64,000 nt of DNA from Chitinophaga alhagiae. GTDB lineage: Bacteria; Bacteroidota; Bacteroidia; Chitinophagales; Chitinophagaceae. Shown piece by piece: positions 16,398-25,015 of the stretch (the first letter of the stretch is position 1; every line of letters starts with the position of its first letter). Made by a program: the position numbers and the translations under genes. Below the pieces are notes generated by a model. It was not told the origin of the DNA. It searched no databases and was given only the letters and a program-made list of their open reading frames with translations. The stretch is from positions 87,414 to 151,413 of the forward strand of contig NZ_QXMH01000007.1 of NCBI RefSeq assembly GCF_003568665.1, in the 5' to 3' direction.

Positions 16398-17396
16398 ATG
16401 AAAGACATTCAATTATCCGTTCTTGAACTGGCTACCGTAACAGAGGGCGGCACCGCCCGGGAAGCCATCAACACTACCGTAGCGGTAGCACAGCATGCAG
16501 AAGCATTGGGTTACAAACGCATCTGGCTGGCAGAGCATCACAATATGGAGCACATTGCCAGCTCCGCCACATCCGTGCTCATAGGCCATGTAGCCGGCAA
16601 AACCAGTACCATCAGGGTAGGCTCCGGCGGCATTATGCTGCCCAACCACGCCCCGCTGGTAATTGCAGAGCAGTTCGGCACGCTGGAAACACTTTATCCC
16701 GGCCGCATTGACCTGGGCCTGGGCCGCGCACCCGGTACAGACCAGCTAACTGCCATGGCACTGCGGCGCAACAATATGGCGTCCGCACATAACTTCCCTT
16801 CTGAAGTACGGGAGCTACAGGCCTATTTTGAAAATGACGATACAGATACCAAAGTGAGGGCTTTCCCCGGGGAGGGCCTGCAGATACCGCTATGGATACT
16901 GGGCTCCAGTACAGACAGTGCGCACCTGGCCGCGCAAATGGGGCTGCCGTATGCTTTTGCGGCGCATTTTGCACCGGCGCAGTTTGCCGCGGCCATAGAC
17001 ATTTACCGCAAAAATTTCCGCCCGTCTCCCTACCTGCAGACGCCATACATTATAGCCTGTGTAAACGTGATAGCCGCGGATACAGACGCAGAAGCCGAGT
17101 ACCTTGTTACCAGCCTGTACCGGCTGTTCATGAACATTCTTACCAACAACCGCAGCGGCCTCAAGCCGCCTGGCGAGCTGCCCGCTTTCTTCTACCAACC
17201 TGAAGTACAGGCGCATGTAAAGAACATGACCGCCTGCACCTTTACCGGCGGCGTAGACAGCCTGCGCCGCAAGCTGTCTTATTTTATTGAAGAAACCGGC
17301 GTGGACGAGCTGATGATAGCCAGCCATATTTATGACCCGCAGGCCAAGCTCCGCTCCTATTCCATACTGACCGAGGCAGTAAAGGGTATTGAATGA
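16398..17396 (+). CDS. LLM class flavin-dependent oxidoreductase
   Basis: 332 residues of the bacterial-luciferase-like TIM barrel: QLSVLELATVTEGGTAREAI, then RIWLAEHHNMEHIASSATSVLIGHVA, and TSTIRVGSGGIMLPNHAPLVIAEQFGTLE, all typical of the MsnO8/YhbW-type group. The C-terminal TFTGGVDSLRRKLSYFIEETGVDELMI is also conserved in this group. It uses reduced flavin and oxygen; the substrate is unknown. A purine-rich AGAGGAG lies directly before the ATG, one of the few Shine-Dalgarno-like sites in the window. It is co-transcribed with ArsR. Confidence 0.92.
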   Translation: MKDIQLSVLELATVTEGGTAREAINTTVAVAQHAEALGYKRIWLAEHHNMEHIASSATSVLIGHVAGKTSTIRVGSGGIMLPNHAPLVIAEQFGTLETLYPGRIDLGLGRAPGTDQLTAMALRRNNMASAHNFPSEVRELQAYFENDDTDTKVRAFPGEGLQIPLWILGSSTDSAHLAAQMGLPYAFAAHFAPAQFAAAIDIYRKNFRPSPYLQTPYIIACVNVIAADTDAEAEYLVTSLYRLFMNILTNNRSGLKPPGELPAFFYQPEVQAHVKNMTACTFTGGVDSLRRKLSYFIEETGVDELMIASHIYDPQAKLRSYSILTEAVKGIE

Positions 17397-17450
17397 CTGG
17401 CGCCATGGCCGGCATGTTTTGGCACCAAACAGCATTGCGGCCGGTAATTC

Positions 17451-18425
17451 TCAAAAGCTGAAGCACCGCAACTGTTTGCCGCCCGCATGCTCCTGCCTGA
17501 AATAGTACCCTACGGACACTTCGTGAGAACCGCCGGCGTACGCACGGTAGCCGTTCAGGGGATGGTCATAGGAATAACCTACCCGCAATTGGGGCAGCGC
17601 AAATACTTCCACCATGCCCGTTACATCGCTGGCGCGCGTGAGGCCTTTCTGCAGGTGCGGCTTGTTGTACAGCGATACCGCTGTACGGTAACTGGCGCCC
17701 AGCCATACCAGCTCCTTCAGCAGCAGGAACAGGTTGAGGTCTGCGCTGGTGGGGCCGCCCCTGTCATCTTTCAGCAGGAATGAAGGTTTCAGCCATACTG
17801 CTTCTCCCAGTGGCAGCATGCCGCCGGCCGTCAGGAAATAATGCGGCCTTGGCACGGGCAGAAAACTGGTGAGCGGTTTGTTTTTTTGCTGGTACTGCGC
17901 CGTCAGGTTGTCTACAGAAAAACCGGCAAAGAACTTTTCCGTGCTGAAATATATCCCGGCCCGCGCATCAAAGAAGCGCATGCTTTGGCGGCCGGCGGCC
18001 AGTATGGGATCATTGGGATCTTCTGTATCTATCCGCCCCGCGTCCAGCCCTACCTGAACAAGCCCCGCGCCAATACCGAAGGCAAGCCTGCCCGTTTCAC
18101 CTACCGGAATGCGGTAGGCATAGTTGCCATAAGCCGTGAACAGGTTCTGCGCCCCTACCCGGTCATACGCCATTTGCAGGGCCAGGCCTACCCGCTCGTT
18201 GCGCGTAACACCGTCCAGCGCCAGGCTCATGGTTTCCGGGGCGCCGGTAACACCCGTCCACTGCCGGCGGTAATAGGCGTGCAGGTTCAGCTCCTGCCGG
18301 TAACCGGCGTAGGCGGGATTGATGTAGATGCCGTTAAAAAGGTACTGGCTGAACTGGGCGTCTTGCTGTGCAATAGCGGTCCGGCACAAGCCGGTCAGGC
18401 AGAAGAAACAGATCAGGAAACGCAT
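17451..18425 (-). CDS. Type IX secretion system PorP/SprF family membrane protein
   Basis: 324 residues from the ATG at 18423-18425, with signal peptide (FLICFFCLTGLCRTAIAQ). Family landmarks: QDAQFSQYLFNGIYINPAYAGYR at the mature N-terminus, NLHAYYRRQWTGVTGAPETMSLALDG, and the repeated outer-membrane beta strands ending VGYSYDHPLNGYRAYAGGSHEVSVGYYF. These proteins assist type IX secretion of specific partner proteins, usually encoded just upstream. Here the partner is the CHU_C protein that ends 11 bases before this start. It is the last gene of a four-gene leftward cassette. Confidence 0.93.
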   Translation of the reverse strand: MRFLICFFCLTGLCRTAIAQQDAQFSQYLFNGIYINPAYAGYRQELNLHAYYRRQWTGVTGAPETMSLALDGVTRNERVGLALQMAYDRVGAQNLFTAYGNYAYRIPVGETGRLAFGIGAGLVQVGLDAGRIDTEDPNDPILAAGRQSMRFFDARAGIYFSTEKFFAGFSVDNLTAQYQQKNKPLTSFLPVPRPHYFLTAGGMLPLGEAVWLKPSFLLKDDRGGPTSADLNLFLLLKELVWLGASYRTAVSLYNKPHLQKGLTRASDVTGMVEVFALPQLRVGYSYDHPLNGYRAYAGGSHEVSVGYYFRQEHAGGKQLRCFSF

Positions 18426-18436
18426 GTTTATAAATT

Positions 18437-19372
18437 TCAGCGTGAACGGAGAATCATGATATACCCTTTGAAATCTTGCCAATGCCCGCCTTCATCTTTG
18501 ATCCGTAACAGGTAGAAGTAAGTGCCTTCCGCCAGGCCTTTCCCCTCCCAGTTTTGCTGGTAGTTCTTTTGTTCAAATACGTGATTGCCCCAGCGGTTGA
18601 GTATGATCAGCTCATTTTCAGGGTACCGCTCCAGCCCCCTGATGCGGAGACGGTCGTTCACGCCGTCTCCGTTAGGGGTAATGGTATTCGGTATGTGAAT
18701 GGGCAGCACCTGTTGTACATGCACCGCCGTATTATTGCCCGGCACACTATCCCGCAGCGCGGATGTAACGCTGGCCGTGTTAGTGATGACGCCGGCTTCC
18801 AGCACTTTGGTGGTAAGGGCCAGCGTAGCCGGCTGATGTACCGCCAGCTCGCCCACCTGCCAGGTAATACGCCGGGTGGCCGGGTCGTAGCTGGCCGTGC
18901 CGGCAGACGGTATGCCAATGCTTTCCAGCCCCAGCTGCTGTGGCAGCACGTCTGTTACCACCACGGCGGCCGCGGGTTGCGGCCCGTTATTGGTAACGGT
19001 GAGCAGGTACCCCAGGCTGTAGTCTACCAACGCCACCCGTTTGTCCGCCTGCTTGCCCATGGCCAGGTCAACCGCCACACCGGCTATTTCCGTGATCACC
19101 ACCGGCGGAGAAAGATCAGAGGGGCATTCCAACTGATAATACGCCTGCACGGTATAAGTGCCCGGTACGGAGGTAACCAGCTCACGGGCGCGGGCGCCGT
19201 TCAGGGGCAGGCCGTTGCGGTACCATTGGTAATGGGGCGCGGAAGACGCCGTGGCGGTGAGCTTCACCTGCTGCCCCGGCGTAATGTACCGGGTCAGCGG
19301 TGTATGCTGCGCCACAGCGCCGGCCGCCGCGCCGGAAAGGAAAGCGGTCAATATGGCGGCGTTCAGGCGCAT
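18437..19372 (-). CDS. Gliding motility-associated C-terminal (CHU_C) domain protein with DUF11 repeat
   Basis: 311 residues: signal peptide (SGAAAGAVAQ), an Ig-like segment (KLTATASSAPHYQWYRNGLPL), a DUF11-type module (GYLLTVTNNGPQPAAAVVVTDVLP), and from about residue 220 the CHU_C domain (IPNTITPNGDGVNDRLRIRG, ELIILNRWGNHVFE, GTYFYLLRI). CHU_C is the type-B sorting signal of the type IX secretion system and directs the protein to the cell surface. It lies between Ig-like secreted proteins and PorP/SprF, so it probably forms a surface adhesin or its anchor. Confidence 0.92.
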   Translation of the reverse strand: MRLNAAILTAFLSGAAAGAVAQHTPLTRYITPGQQVKLTATASSAPHYQWYRNGLPLNGARARELVTSVPGTYTVQAYYQLECPSDLSPPVVITEIAGVAVDLAMGKQADKRVALVDYSLGYLLTVTNNGPQPAAAVVVTDVLPQQLGLESIGIPSAGTASYDPATRRITWQVGELAVHQPATLALTTKVLEAGVITNTASVTSALRDSVPGNNTAVHVQQVLPIHIPNTITPNGDGVNDRLRIRGLERYPENELIILNRWGNHVFEQKNYQQNWEGKGLAEGTYFYLLRIKDEGGHWQDFKGYIMILRSR

Positions 19373-19375
19373 CCG

Positions 19376-20278
19376 TTATTCAATAGTGATGGTGGGAGCG
19401 CCGGGTTTCGGAGTTACAGTAATAATGGCATTGCCGGTGCCGCCGCTGAGTACCGCGGTAACGTTCTTCGTATCGCAGGCTTTCACCGCATAGTCTGCCT
19501 CCAGCCGGTAGGTGTATTTTTTAACGGCGGTAGCGCCGGAGGTAGCCGCGTCATTGACCTCGTACTCATCATCGTTACTGCCCACCTCGGTACCGGTGGG
19601 GTCTCCGCCGTCTTCTACCTTAAACCATTTGTAATTGATCTTGAAATCAGCCAGGGCCAGGGTTGGCAGTGTAGTACCGCCGCCGGTGCTGCCCGGCACC
19701 GCGCGCAATGCGGTAGTGATTGAAGGCGTAGCAGTGAATTTGATAGTACCGCCCGGACTGGCCGATGTGGGCGCGCCGTTTTCGGCGCAATAGGTCAGCT
19801 CATCCAGCGTGGCCTTATTGGCCTTGGCTTCCACGGCCAGTGGCGGTAATACGAACACGGTGTATAGTACAGGATCTGCCAGACACCCCGCGGTGCTGAC
19901 GGCCGCGGTTACGCGGTATACGTGCCATCCGGGAGCGGCGCCGGTCATCCGGAGCTTGTGTTCTTCTCCGGCAACGGCCCCGCCGCCGTCAATGGAAACA
20001 GACCAGGAACCGTCCGTCTGCATTTCTTCCCACTTCCATGAAGTATAGGGAACGCTGCTGGCGTCTGCCGTGGTAGACACCAGCGTAAAAGTGGCGGCAT
20101 TGGCGCAGATGATCGTGTTCCCGTCATTGGTGGAAGTTCCCTGCAACGGGTCCCCGCTGTTCTTGTAGAGATCTGCCGGGGCAACAATGGTCTGGGCCTG
20201 CAGGTTGCCGGCCAGCATCAGTAAAAAGGCAAGGCAAAGGCCCGCGGTAATTTTGATGGAAAGGGATACGTATTTCAT
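19376..20278 (-). CDS. Secreted Ig-like/PKD-type hypothetical protein
   Basis: 300 residues with a signal peptide (LCLAFLLMLAGNLQAQ). The mature part is rich in Thr, Ala, Gly and Val, with paired Cys (IICANAATF; CLADPVLYTV; LTYCAENGAP; VKACDTKN), as in tandem Ig-like beta-sandwich domains. It ends ITVTPKPGAPTITIE, a typical linker to another repeat, but stops there: no sorting domain of its own is visible. It starts only three bases before the CHU_C gene on the transcript, so export or assembly with that protein is likely. Confidence 0.75.
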   Translation of the reverse strand: MKYVSLSIKITAGLCLAFLLMLAGNLQAQTIVAPADLYKNSGDPLQGTSTNDGNTIICANAATFTLVSTTADASSVPYTSWKWEEMQTDGSWSVSIDGGGAVAGEEHKLRMTGAAPGWHVYRVTAAVSTAGCLADPVLYTVFVLPPLAVEAKANKATLDELTYCAENGAPTSASPGGTIKFTATPSITTALRAVPGSTGGGTTLPTLALADFKINYKWFKVEDGGDPTGTEVGSNDDEYEVNDAATSGATAVKKYTYRLEADYAVKACDTKNVTAVLSGGTGNAIITVTPKPGAPTITIE

Positions 20279-20281
20279 ATG

Positions 20282-21676
20282 TTAAGGATTAGTTTGAATG
20301 GTGAGGGTGGGCGGCCCCGGCAGGGCGCCCACGGTGAGCGATAATTGTTTTTTTGTTTCCACGTTGGTGCAGCCCGTACGCTGGGCGGCCACGTAGTAGG
20401 TATAAGTACCGGCGGTAGTAACGGTGGGCGTAAATGAAGGGCCTGATGCCAGCAGCGTATTGTCTGCTCCATACCAGCGGTAAGCAGCGCAGCTTTCCGC
20501 ACCGGTAATGGTGTACAACACGTTGTTCACCTTTGTGATGCACACCGGGCTGCTACCCGGCTGCCCGCTTACGGTAAAGTTGAAATCCGGCTCCCGTGCT
20601 ATACGGGTCACGTCATATATGCGCAGCTCACGCGCTACGCCGGCCAGGCCGGCCACAATGATCTCCACGCGGTCAAAGGGGTCTGGTATGGCGGCGGTCA
20701 ATACATATTGCTGTTCTGTTCCTCCCTCCAGCAACCGGAGGTTGAGCAGGGTGGAAGCACCGGTAAGCGGGCTGCCAGCGGGTGTTTGACCAAGGTAGGG
20801 CTGCACGCTGAAGCCGTTCAGCAGGGCAAGCGTGAGCACGGGATTGTTGAGGTCTTTCAGAATAATACGCAGCGAATCCCCGGGTTGGGAAGGCGTTTTA
20901 AAGATCACGGTTTCGTACAAGCCGGTAAGCACCCCCACGGCGGTTTTCAAGGCGGCGTAAGAAGCCAGGTCCCCGTCAAACGCTTTTTCCGGTTCCTCTA
21001 CCTTGTTGGCAAAGGTGAGCAGGTTGACGGCCGCAGCCTTTACGCCGTATAAATAGTCTATCACCTGGTTGCAGGAAACGTCTGCCGTTGCGTTCTTCAT
21101 CACAAAGGCATGGTAAACAGACATGCTGACAGTAGTCAGGTTCACTCCGCCCAGTTTCACGGAGACCCCGTCGTAATCCACATTGGCTCCCGCGCCTGTT
21201 TTGGGCGTGAAAGTATATTCCATACCGCCTGAGGCTGTCAGCACACTGAGCAGGGAAGCATCTACTACCGCGGCGCCCGCGTTCGTTCTTACACCGGGGG
21301 CGGATTCCGTATAGGCCTGCAGCGTCAGGTTGGAAAGCACGCCAATGCCTCCGGAAGGGGCCGTCAATTTTATGGTCACCGGCGTACCGCCGGCAATACG
21401 TTCACTGAACCGGAGGTACTGGGTGCTGGTAAATACCAGTGTGGCGCTGATGGTAGAAGCACTGTTCACCAGATCATCTACCGCATTGCCTTCATCCGCA
21501 ACATTGCCGGTGGATGCCGTGGCGGACGCGTACAACCGCTCCTGCCGCGTGCATTGGGCATACAATGCTTCGCCAGAAATTAAAAATATCAGTAATAGGA
21601 GAAGAAGGAGCCGCAACACCCTGCCGGAACAACTCCGCAAGAAAGTTTGGTTATGCATTACAGGACACGGCATCAT
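20282..21676 (-). CDS. Large secreted Ig-like domain protein
   Basis: 464 residues. The N-terminus is a long hydrophobic signal (VLRLLLLLLLIFLISGEALYAQ); a start at 21658 would give a more usual length. The middle resembles a carbohydrate-binding or discoidin-like sandwich repeated twice (ADEGNAVDDLVNSASTISATL and VEEPEKAFDGDLASYAALKT). The last 90 residues are an Ig-like module (VNNVLYTITGAESCAAYRWYG; TYTYYVAAQRTGCTNVE). It ends in the linker-like ALPGPPTLTIQTNP without a sorting domain. First gene of the type IX cassette, with three bases to the next gene. Confidence 0.75.
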   Translation of the reverse strand: MMPCPVMHNQTFLRSCSGRVLRLLLLLLLIFLISGEALYAQCTRQERLYASATASTGNVADEGNAVDDLVNSASTISATLVFTSTQYLRFSERIAGGTPVTIKLTAPSGGIGVLSNLTLQAYTESAPGVRTNAGAAVVDASLLSVLTASGGMEYTFTPKTGAGANVDYDGVSVKLGGVNLTTVSMSVYHAFVMKNATADVSCNQVIDYLYGVKAAAVNLLTFANKVEEPEKAFDGDLASYAALKTAVGVLTGLYETVIFKTPSQPGDSLRIILKDLNNPVLTLALLNGFSVQPYLGQTPAGSPLTGASTLLNLRLLEGGTEQQYVLTAAIPDPFDRVEIIVAGLAGVARELRIYDVTRIAREPDFNFTVSGQPGSSPVCITKVNNVLYTITGAESCAAYRWYGADNTLLASGPSFTPTVTTAGTYTYYVAAQRTGCTNVETKKQLSLTVGALPGPPTLTIQTNP

Positions 21677-21779
21677 TCAGTACAGGGATTTCTCATGAAC
21701 AAGGGGCCGCTGCCTGCCCCTCGGGTTACTGTTCCTGCAAAGCACGAGTAAAAACGCGGATTTTGATGTAGGGGTCAGA

Positions 21780-21833
21780 GAATGAACGGAAAATGAACGG
21801 TTGTTCCGGGAATGAACAAAATGAACGGTTGTT
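21780..21833. repeat. Four phased ATGAAC boxes (operator-like direct repeats)
   Basis: ATGAAC occurs at 21782, 21792, 21812 and 21821, that is 10, 20 and 9 bases apart, about one and two helical turns. The larger unit AAATGAACGGTTGTT is repeated exactly at 21791-21805 and 21819-21833. It lies in the 379-base gap between the type IX cassette and the NEW3/ABC operon, the usual place for binding sites of a regulator acting on direct repeats. Confidence 0.6.
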
Positions 21834-21954
21834 TTAGTGAACTTTTCCACCGGCCTCCCCACCTGTTTTAAGAAAAAGTGTGAGTGCAACACTAAAAACT
21901 TTCACATTTTTTTTACACTTTTTATTTCTCTTTCTTTTTAACTTGGCCGCCGCT

Positions 21955-21971
21955 GGAACTAAAAAAGTTCC
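21955..21971. promoter_or_regulatory. Small palindrome upstream of the NEW3/ABC operon
   Basis: GGAACT (21955-21960) and AGTTCC (21966-21971) flank AAAAA. It lies 84 bases upstream of the NEW3 gene in a T-rich stretch. It could be an operator or a leader hairpin. Confidence 0.4.
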
Positions 21972-22055
21972 GCATCTCCTTTGCTTAACGGAAAGGTAAA
22001 TAGGTAGGTATTATTTCAACCGGAATATAATTATCATTTATTAATCTAACCAGCA

Positions 22056-22913
22056 ATGTCAGCCAGTTACGAAAAACGTCAACGCCGGATTAAACTGTAT
22101 CCGGGCTATTTGTTTTGTTTTGCTTTATCGATCTTCTTATTTGCCCGGCAGGGCATGGCCCAGACCAACAGCCCTTCTTCCCCGCCCTTCACGGTGCGGC
22201 TGATGAACATTGAGGCCGCGGGCAACGCCACTTTCACCTACAATGCGCGGCTGCAGAACGTGGCATCTTCCCCGCGCATCTACCAGCTATCCGCCGCCGT
22301 TCCCCCGGGCTGGAACGTCTCCTTCAAGGTAGAGGGCATACAGGTTACCTCGCTCAGCATGGAACCGCAGAAAGGATATGACATCATCATAGATGTTCAT
22401 CCCGCCATAGACGTGAAACCGGGCAAATATCCCATTCCCGTGCGCGCCGTTGCCAGCGCGGACTCGCTGAAGCTCGACCTGGAAGCCGTGGTAAAAGGCT
22501 CCTACGGCCTTACGCTGACCACGCCCACCGGCCGCCTCAGCGCAGACGTTACCGAAGGCCGCCGCAAGGAGATCCGCCTGCAGGTGAAAAATACCGGCAC
22601 TATGGTGCTGGAGAACATAGACCTTTCCGCGCAGGCGCCCCCGCAATGGGAAGCTACCTTTGCCCCGTCTGCCATTGCCCGGCTTGACCCCGGTAAAGAC
22701 GCGGAAGTGACCGCCACGCTGAACGTGCCCGACAAGACCATTGCCGGGGATTACGTGACCAACTTCACCGCCAAGAACGCCAACGCTACATCAAGCGCCT
22801 CTTTCCGGATGACGGTCAAGACCTCCGTGCTCACCGGCTGGCTGGGCCTGCTGGTGATACTGGCGGCACTGGGCGCCGTTTATTACCTCATCCGTAAATA
22901 TGGCAGGAGGTAA
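22056..22913 (+). CDS. NEW3 domain membrane-anchored protein
   Basis: 285 residues. An N-terminal signal segment (LFCFALSIFLFARQGMAQ) is followed by two Ig-like NEW3 repeats: YNARLQNVASSPRIYQLSAAVPPGWNVSF and RKEIRLQVKNTGTMVLENIDLSAQAPPQWEATF. A C-terminal membrane helix (WLGLLVILAALGAVYYLIRKYGRR) holds it in the membrane with the Ig domains outside. It ends six bases before the ATPase gene of an ABC-2 transporter, and this pairing is common in other genomes; it may be an accessory receptor of the transporter. Substrate unknown. Confidence 0.85.
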   Translation: MSASYEKRQRRIKLYPGYLFCFALSIFLFARQGMAQTNSPSSPPFTVRLMNIEAAGNATFTYNARLQNVASSPRIYQLSAAVPPGWNVSFKVEGIQVTSLSMEPQKGYDIIIDVHPAIDVKPGKYPIPVRAVASADSLKLDLEAVVKGSYGLTLTTPTGRLSADVTEGRRKEIRLQVKNTGTMVLENIDLSAQAPPQWEATFAPSAIARLDPGKDAEVTATLNVPDKTIAGDYVTNFTAKNANATSSASFRMTVKTSVLTGWLGLLVILAALGAVYYLIRKYGRR

Positions 22914-22919
22914 TGCGCT

Positions 22920-23939
22920 ATGGAATCACCAATTATTGAAATGCATGGGCTGACCAAACGCTACGGCTCCCTCAAGGCCGTGGATAACCTACACCTGTCC
23001 ATCGCAAAAGGCGAAATATTCGGCTTGCTGGGCCCCAACGGCGCCGGCAAGTCTACCACGATACTCATGCTGCTGGGCCTTACGGAGCCGGATGCCGGCG
23101 AAGCGCGCATCTGCGGCCTCAATGCCACCCGCAACCCCATTCCCGTAAAACGGAAAGTAGGGTACCTGCCGGACAACGTAGGGTTCTATAACGATCTCAC
23201 GGCGCTGGAAAACCTCTCCTACATTGCCCGGCTCAACGGCATCCCGGAAGCGGAAGTGCAGGAGCGCTCCCGCCAGATGCTGGTGGAAGTGGGGCTGGAA
23301 GCTGCCATCCACAAAAAGGCCGGCGCCTTCTCCCGCGGTATGAAACAGCGGCTGGGCCTGGCAGATGTGCTCATCAAGCAACCGGAAGTGATCATCCTTG
23401 ACGAGCCTACCCTGGGCATAGACCCCGCGGGCGTGCGAGACTTCCTGGAGCTGCTGCGGCAGCTGAACCAGCGCCAGGGCCTCACCATATTGCTGTCTTC
23501 CCACCACCTGCACCAGGTGCAGCAGGTCTGCAACCGCGTTGGCATTTTTGTAGGCGGGCAACTGCTGGCGGAAGGCAATGTGGAAAAGCTGGCCGCCAAC
23601 CTGTTCAACGCCGCGCCCTGGGTGGTGGAAGTAACGCTGAGAACAGACGTACCGCAGCGTGAAGCGCTGGAAAAGGAGCTGCTGCAGCTGCCCGGCGTAA
23701 AAACAGTGACCGGCGCCGCCAACGCGGTGGAGGTCTCCGGCGGGGAAGACATCACGCCAGATATTGTGCGCTGCTTTGTAGCCAAAGGTCTTGATGTAAC
23801 GGGTGTACACAAAAAAACCTACGGGCTGGACGAGATCTATCACCGTTATTTTGAAAACAACTTAAAGGAAGATATCACCAATGAAAAGTCAACTGGCCTA
23901 TTTCAACGGTCTTTTCTCGGCAGGTACAAAAAACGCTAG
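22920..23939 (+). CDS. ABC transporter ATP-binding protein
   Basis: 339 residues. Walker A GPNGAGKST at residues 38-46, Q-loop near VGYLPDN, signature SRGMKQRL from residue 138 (the degenerate form usual in ABC-2 exporters), Walker B VIILDEPTLGID at about 157-168, and the switch His in LLSSHHLHQV. A C-terminal extension of about 110 residues is typical for the CcmA/NosF-type group. It pairs with the permease encoded directly downstream; the genes overlap by 59 bases if the permease starts at 23881. Likely drives an export process together with the NEW3 protein. Confidence 0.95.
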   Translation: MESPIIEMHGLTKRYGSLKAVDNLHLSIAKGEIFGLLGPNGAGKSTTILMLLGLTEPDAGEARICGLNATRNPIPVKRKVGYLPDNVGFYNDLTALENLSYIARLNGIPEAEVQERSRQMLVEVGLEAAIHKKAGAFSRGMKQRLGLADVLIKQPEVIILDEPTLGIDPAGVRDFLELLRQLNQRQGLTILLSSHHLHQVQQVCNRVGIFVGGQLLAEGNVEKLAANLFNAAPWVVEVTLRTDVPQREALEKELLQLPGVKTVTGAANAVEVSGGEDITPDIVRCFVAKGLDVTGVHKKTYGLDEIYHRYFENNLKEDITNEKSTGLFQRSFLGRYKKR

Positions 23940-24888
23940 CGCCTCTCCTTATTCAGTGATGGTGCGCAAGGAAGTATCCGACCAGGTGCGGAGCTGGCGG
24001 TTTATTGTACTGGCGGGACTGATACTGCTTACTTTCCTTGGTTCCATGTACGTGTCCCTTTCCAACCTCCGGCAGGCAACGGCCAACGCCGCAGATCCTG
24101 ACCGGCTGTTCCTCTACCTCAAACTGCTGACCATTACAGACGGCACCCTGCCGCCCTTTCATGTGTTCATCAGTTTTCTGGGGCCTTTGCTGGGCATTGC
24201 CATGGGGTTTGACGCTATCAATTCAGAGCAGTCTAACGGCACGCTGGTACGCCTTATGGCGCAGCCTGTTTACCGGGATTCGCTGATCAACGCCAAATTC
24301 ACCGCCTCGCTGATCGTGATCAGCACGCTCTTCCTGTCTCTCAGCCTGCTGATGACGGGCGGCGGCCTCATGATTACCGGGGTGAAAATAGAACCGTCCG
24401 AGCTGGTGCGCATCCTGTGTTTTACAGTATTAAGCATCATCTATGTTGCCTTCTGGCTCAACCTGTCCATCCTGCTGTCTGTCAGGTTCCGGCAAACCGC
24501 CACCTCTGCGCTGACGGCCATAGCCATCTGGCTGTTCTTTACGGTGTTTTACCAGATACTGGTGAACATCATCATCAAGGCCGTATTGCCGGATCCCAAT
24601 ACATTGACGGAAAGCCAGATCATTTCCTACAATAACATCATCCTCACCGTTCTGCGCTTTGTGCCCAGCCAGCTGTTCACAGATGCCACCACTACCCTGC
24701 TGATGCCCTCTGTACGCAGCCTTGGGCCGCTCACCATGGAGCAGATGGCCGGCGCCATTCCCGCCCCTATTTCCGTGCGGGAAAGCCTGCTGGTGGTATG
24801 GCCGCAGGTAAGCGGGCTTATTGCGGCCACGGTAGTGTGTTTTGCATTGTCTTATTACCTGTTTATGCGGCGGGAGATACGGACGTGA
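23881..24888 (+). CDS. ABC-2 type transporter permease
   Basis: 335 residues with six hydrophobic segments, the first at WRFIVLAGLILLTFLGSMYV and the last at LIAATVVCFALSYYLFM. The pattern VRKEVSDQVRSWRFIVL and SEQSNGTLVRLMAQPVYRDSL is typical of ABC-2/NosY-like permeases, including the large extracytoplasmic loop between helices 1 and 2. The start is uncertain: the ATG at 23881 overlaps the ATPase gene, whereas the ATG at 23959 (MVRKEVSDQ) does not. Partner of the ATPase just upstream. Confidence 0.9.
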   Translation: MKSQLAYFNGLFSAGTKNASASPYSVMVRKEVSDQVRSWRFIVLAGLILLTFLGSMYVSLSNLRQATANAADPDRLFLYLKLLTITDGTLPPFHVFISFLGPLLGIAMGFDAINSEQSNGTLVRLMAQPVYRDSLINAKFTASLIVISTLFLSLSLLMTGGGLMITGVKIEPSELVRILCFTVLSIIYVAFWLNLSILLSVRFRQTATSALTAIAIWLFFTVFYQILVNIIIKAVLPDPNTLTESQIISYNNIILTVLRFVPSQLFTDATTTLLMPSVRSLGPLTMEQMAGAIPAPISVRESLLVVWPQVSGLIAATVVCFALSYYLFMRREIRT

Positions 24889-25015
24889 TGAACAGGGCGC
24901 CCGCATTGAAAAAGGCCGCCCTGCCAATGCGCTCCCGGAATGTTCTGCTCCCAGGGCCTGCGCAAAGCAGAGCGGTCTTTTTTATGACGGACCGTGCTTA
25001 CCGTGGCAAACAATA

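Noticed and set aside
18554..19723. A 389-residue plus-strand frame across the CHU_C gene
   Set aside because: Antisense to two genes with signal peptides and family motifs; no protein-like pattern.
24893..24923. CAGGGCG/CGCCCTG hairpin as terminator of the ABC operon
   Set aside because: A seven-base stem without a T-run behind it; too weak to list as a feature.
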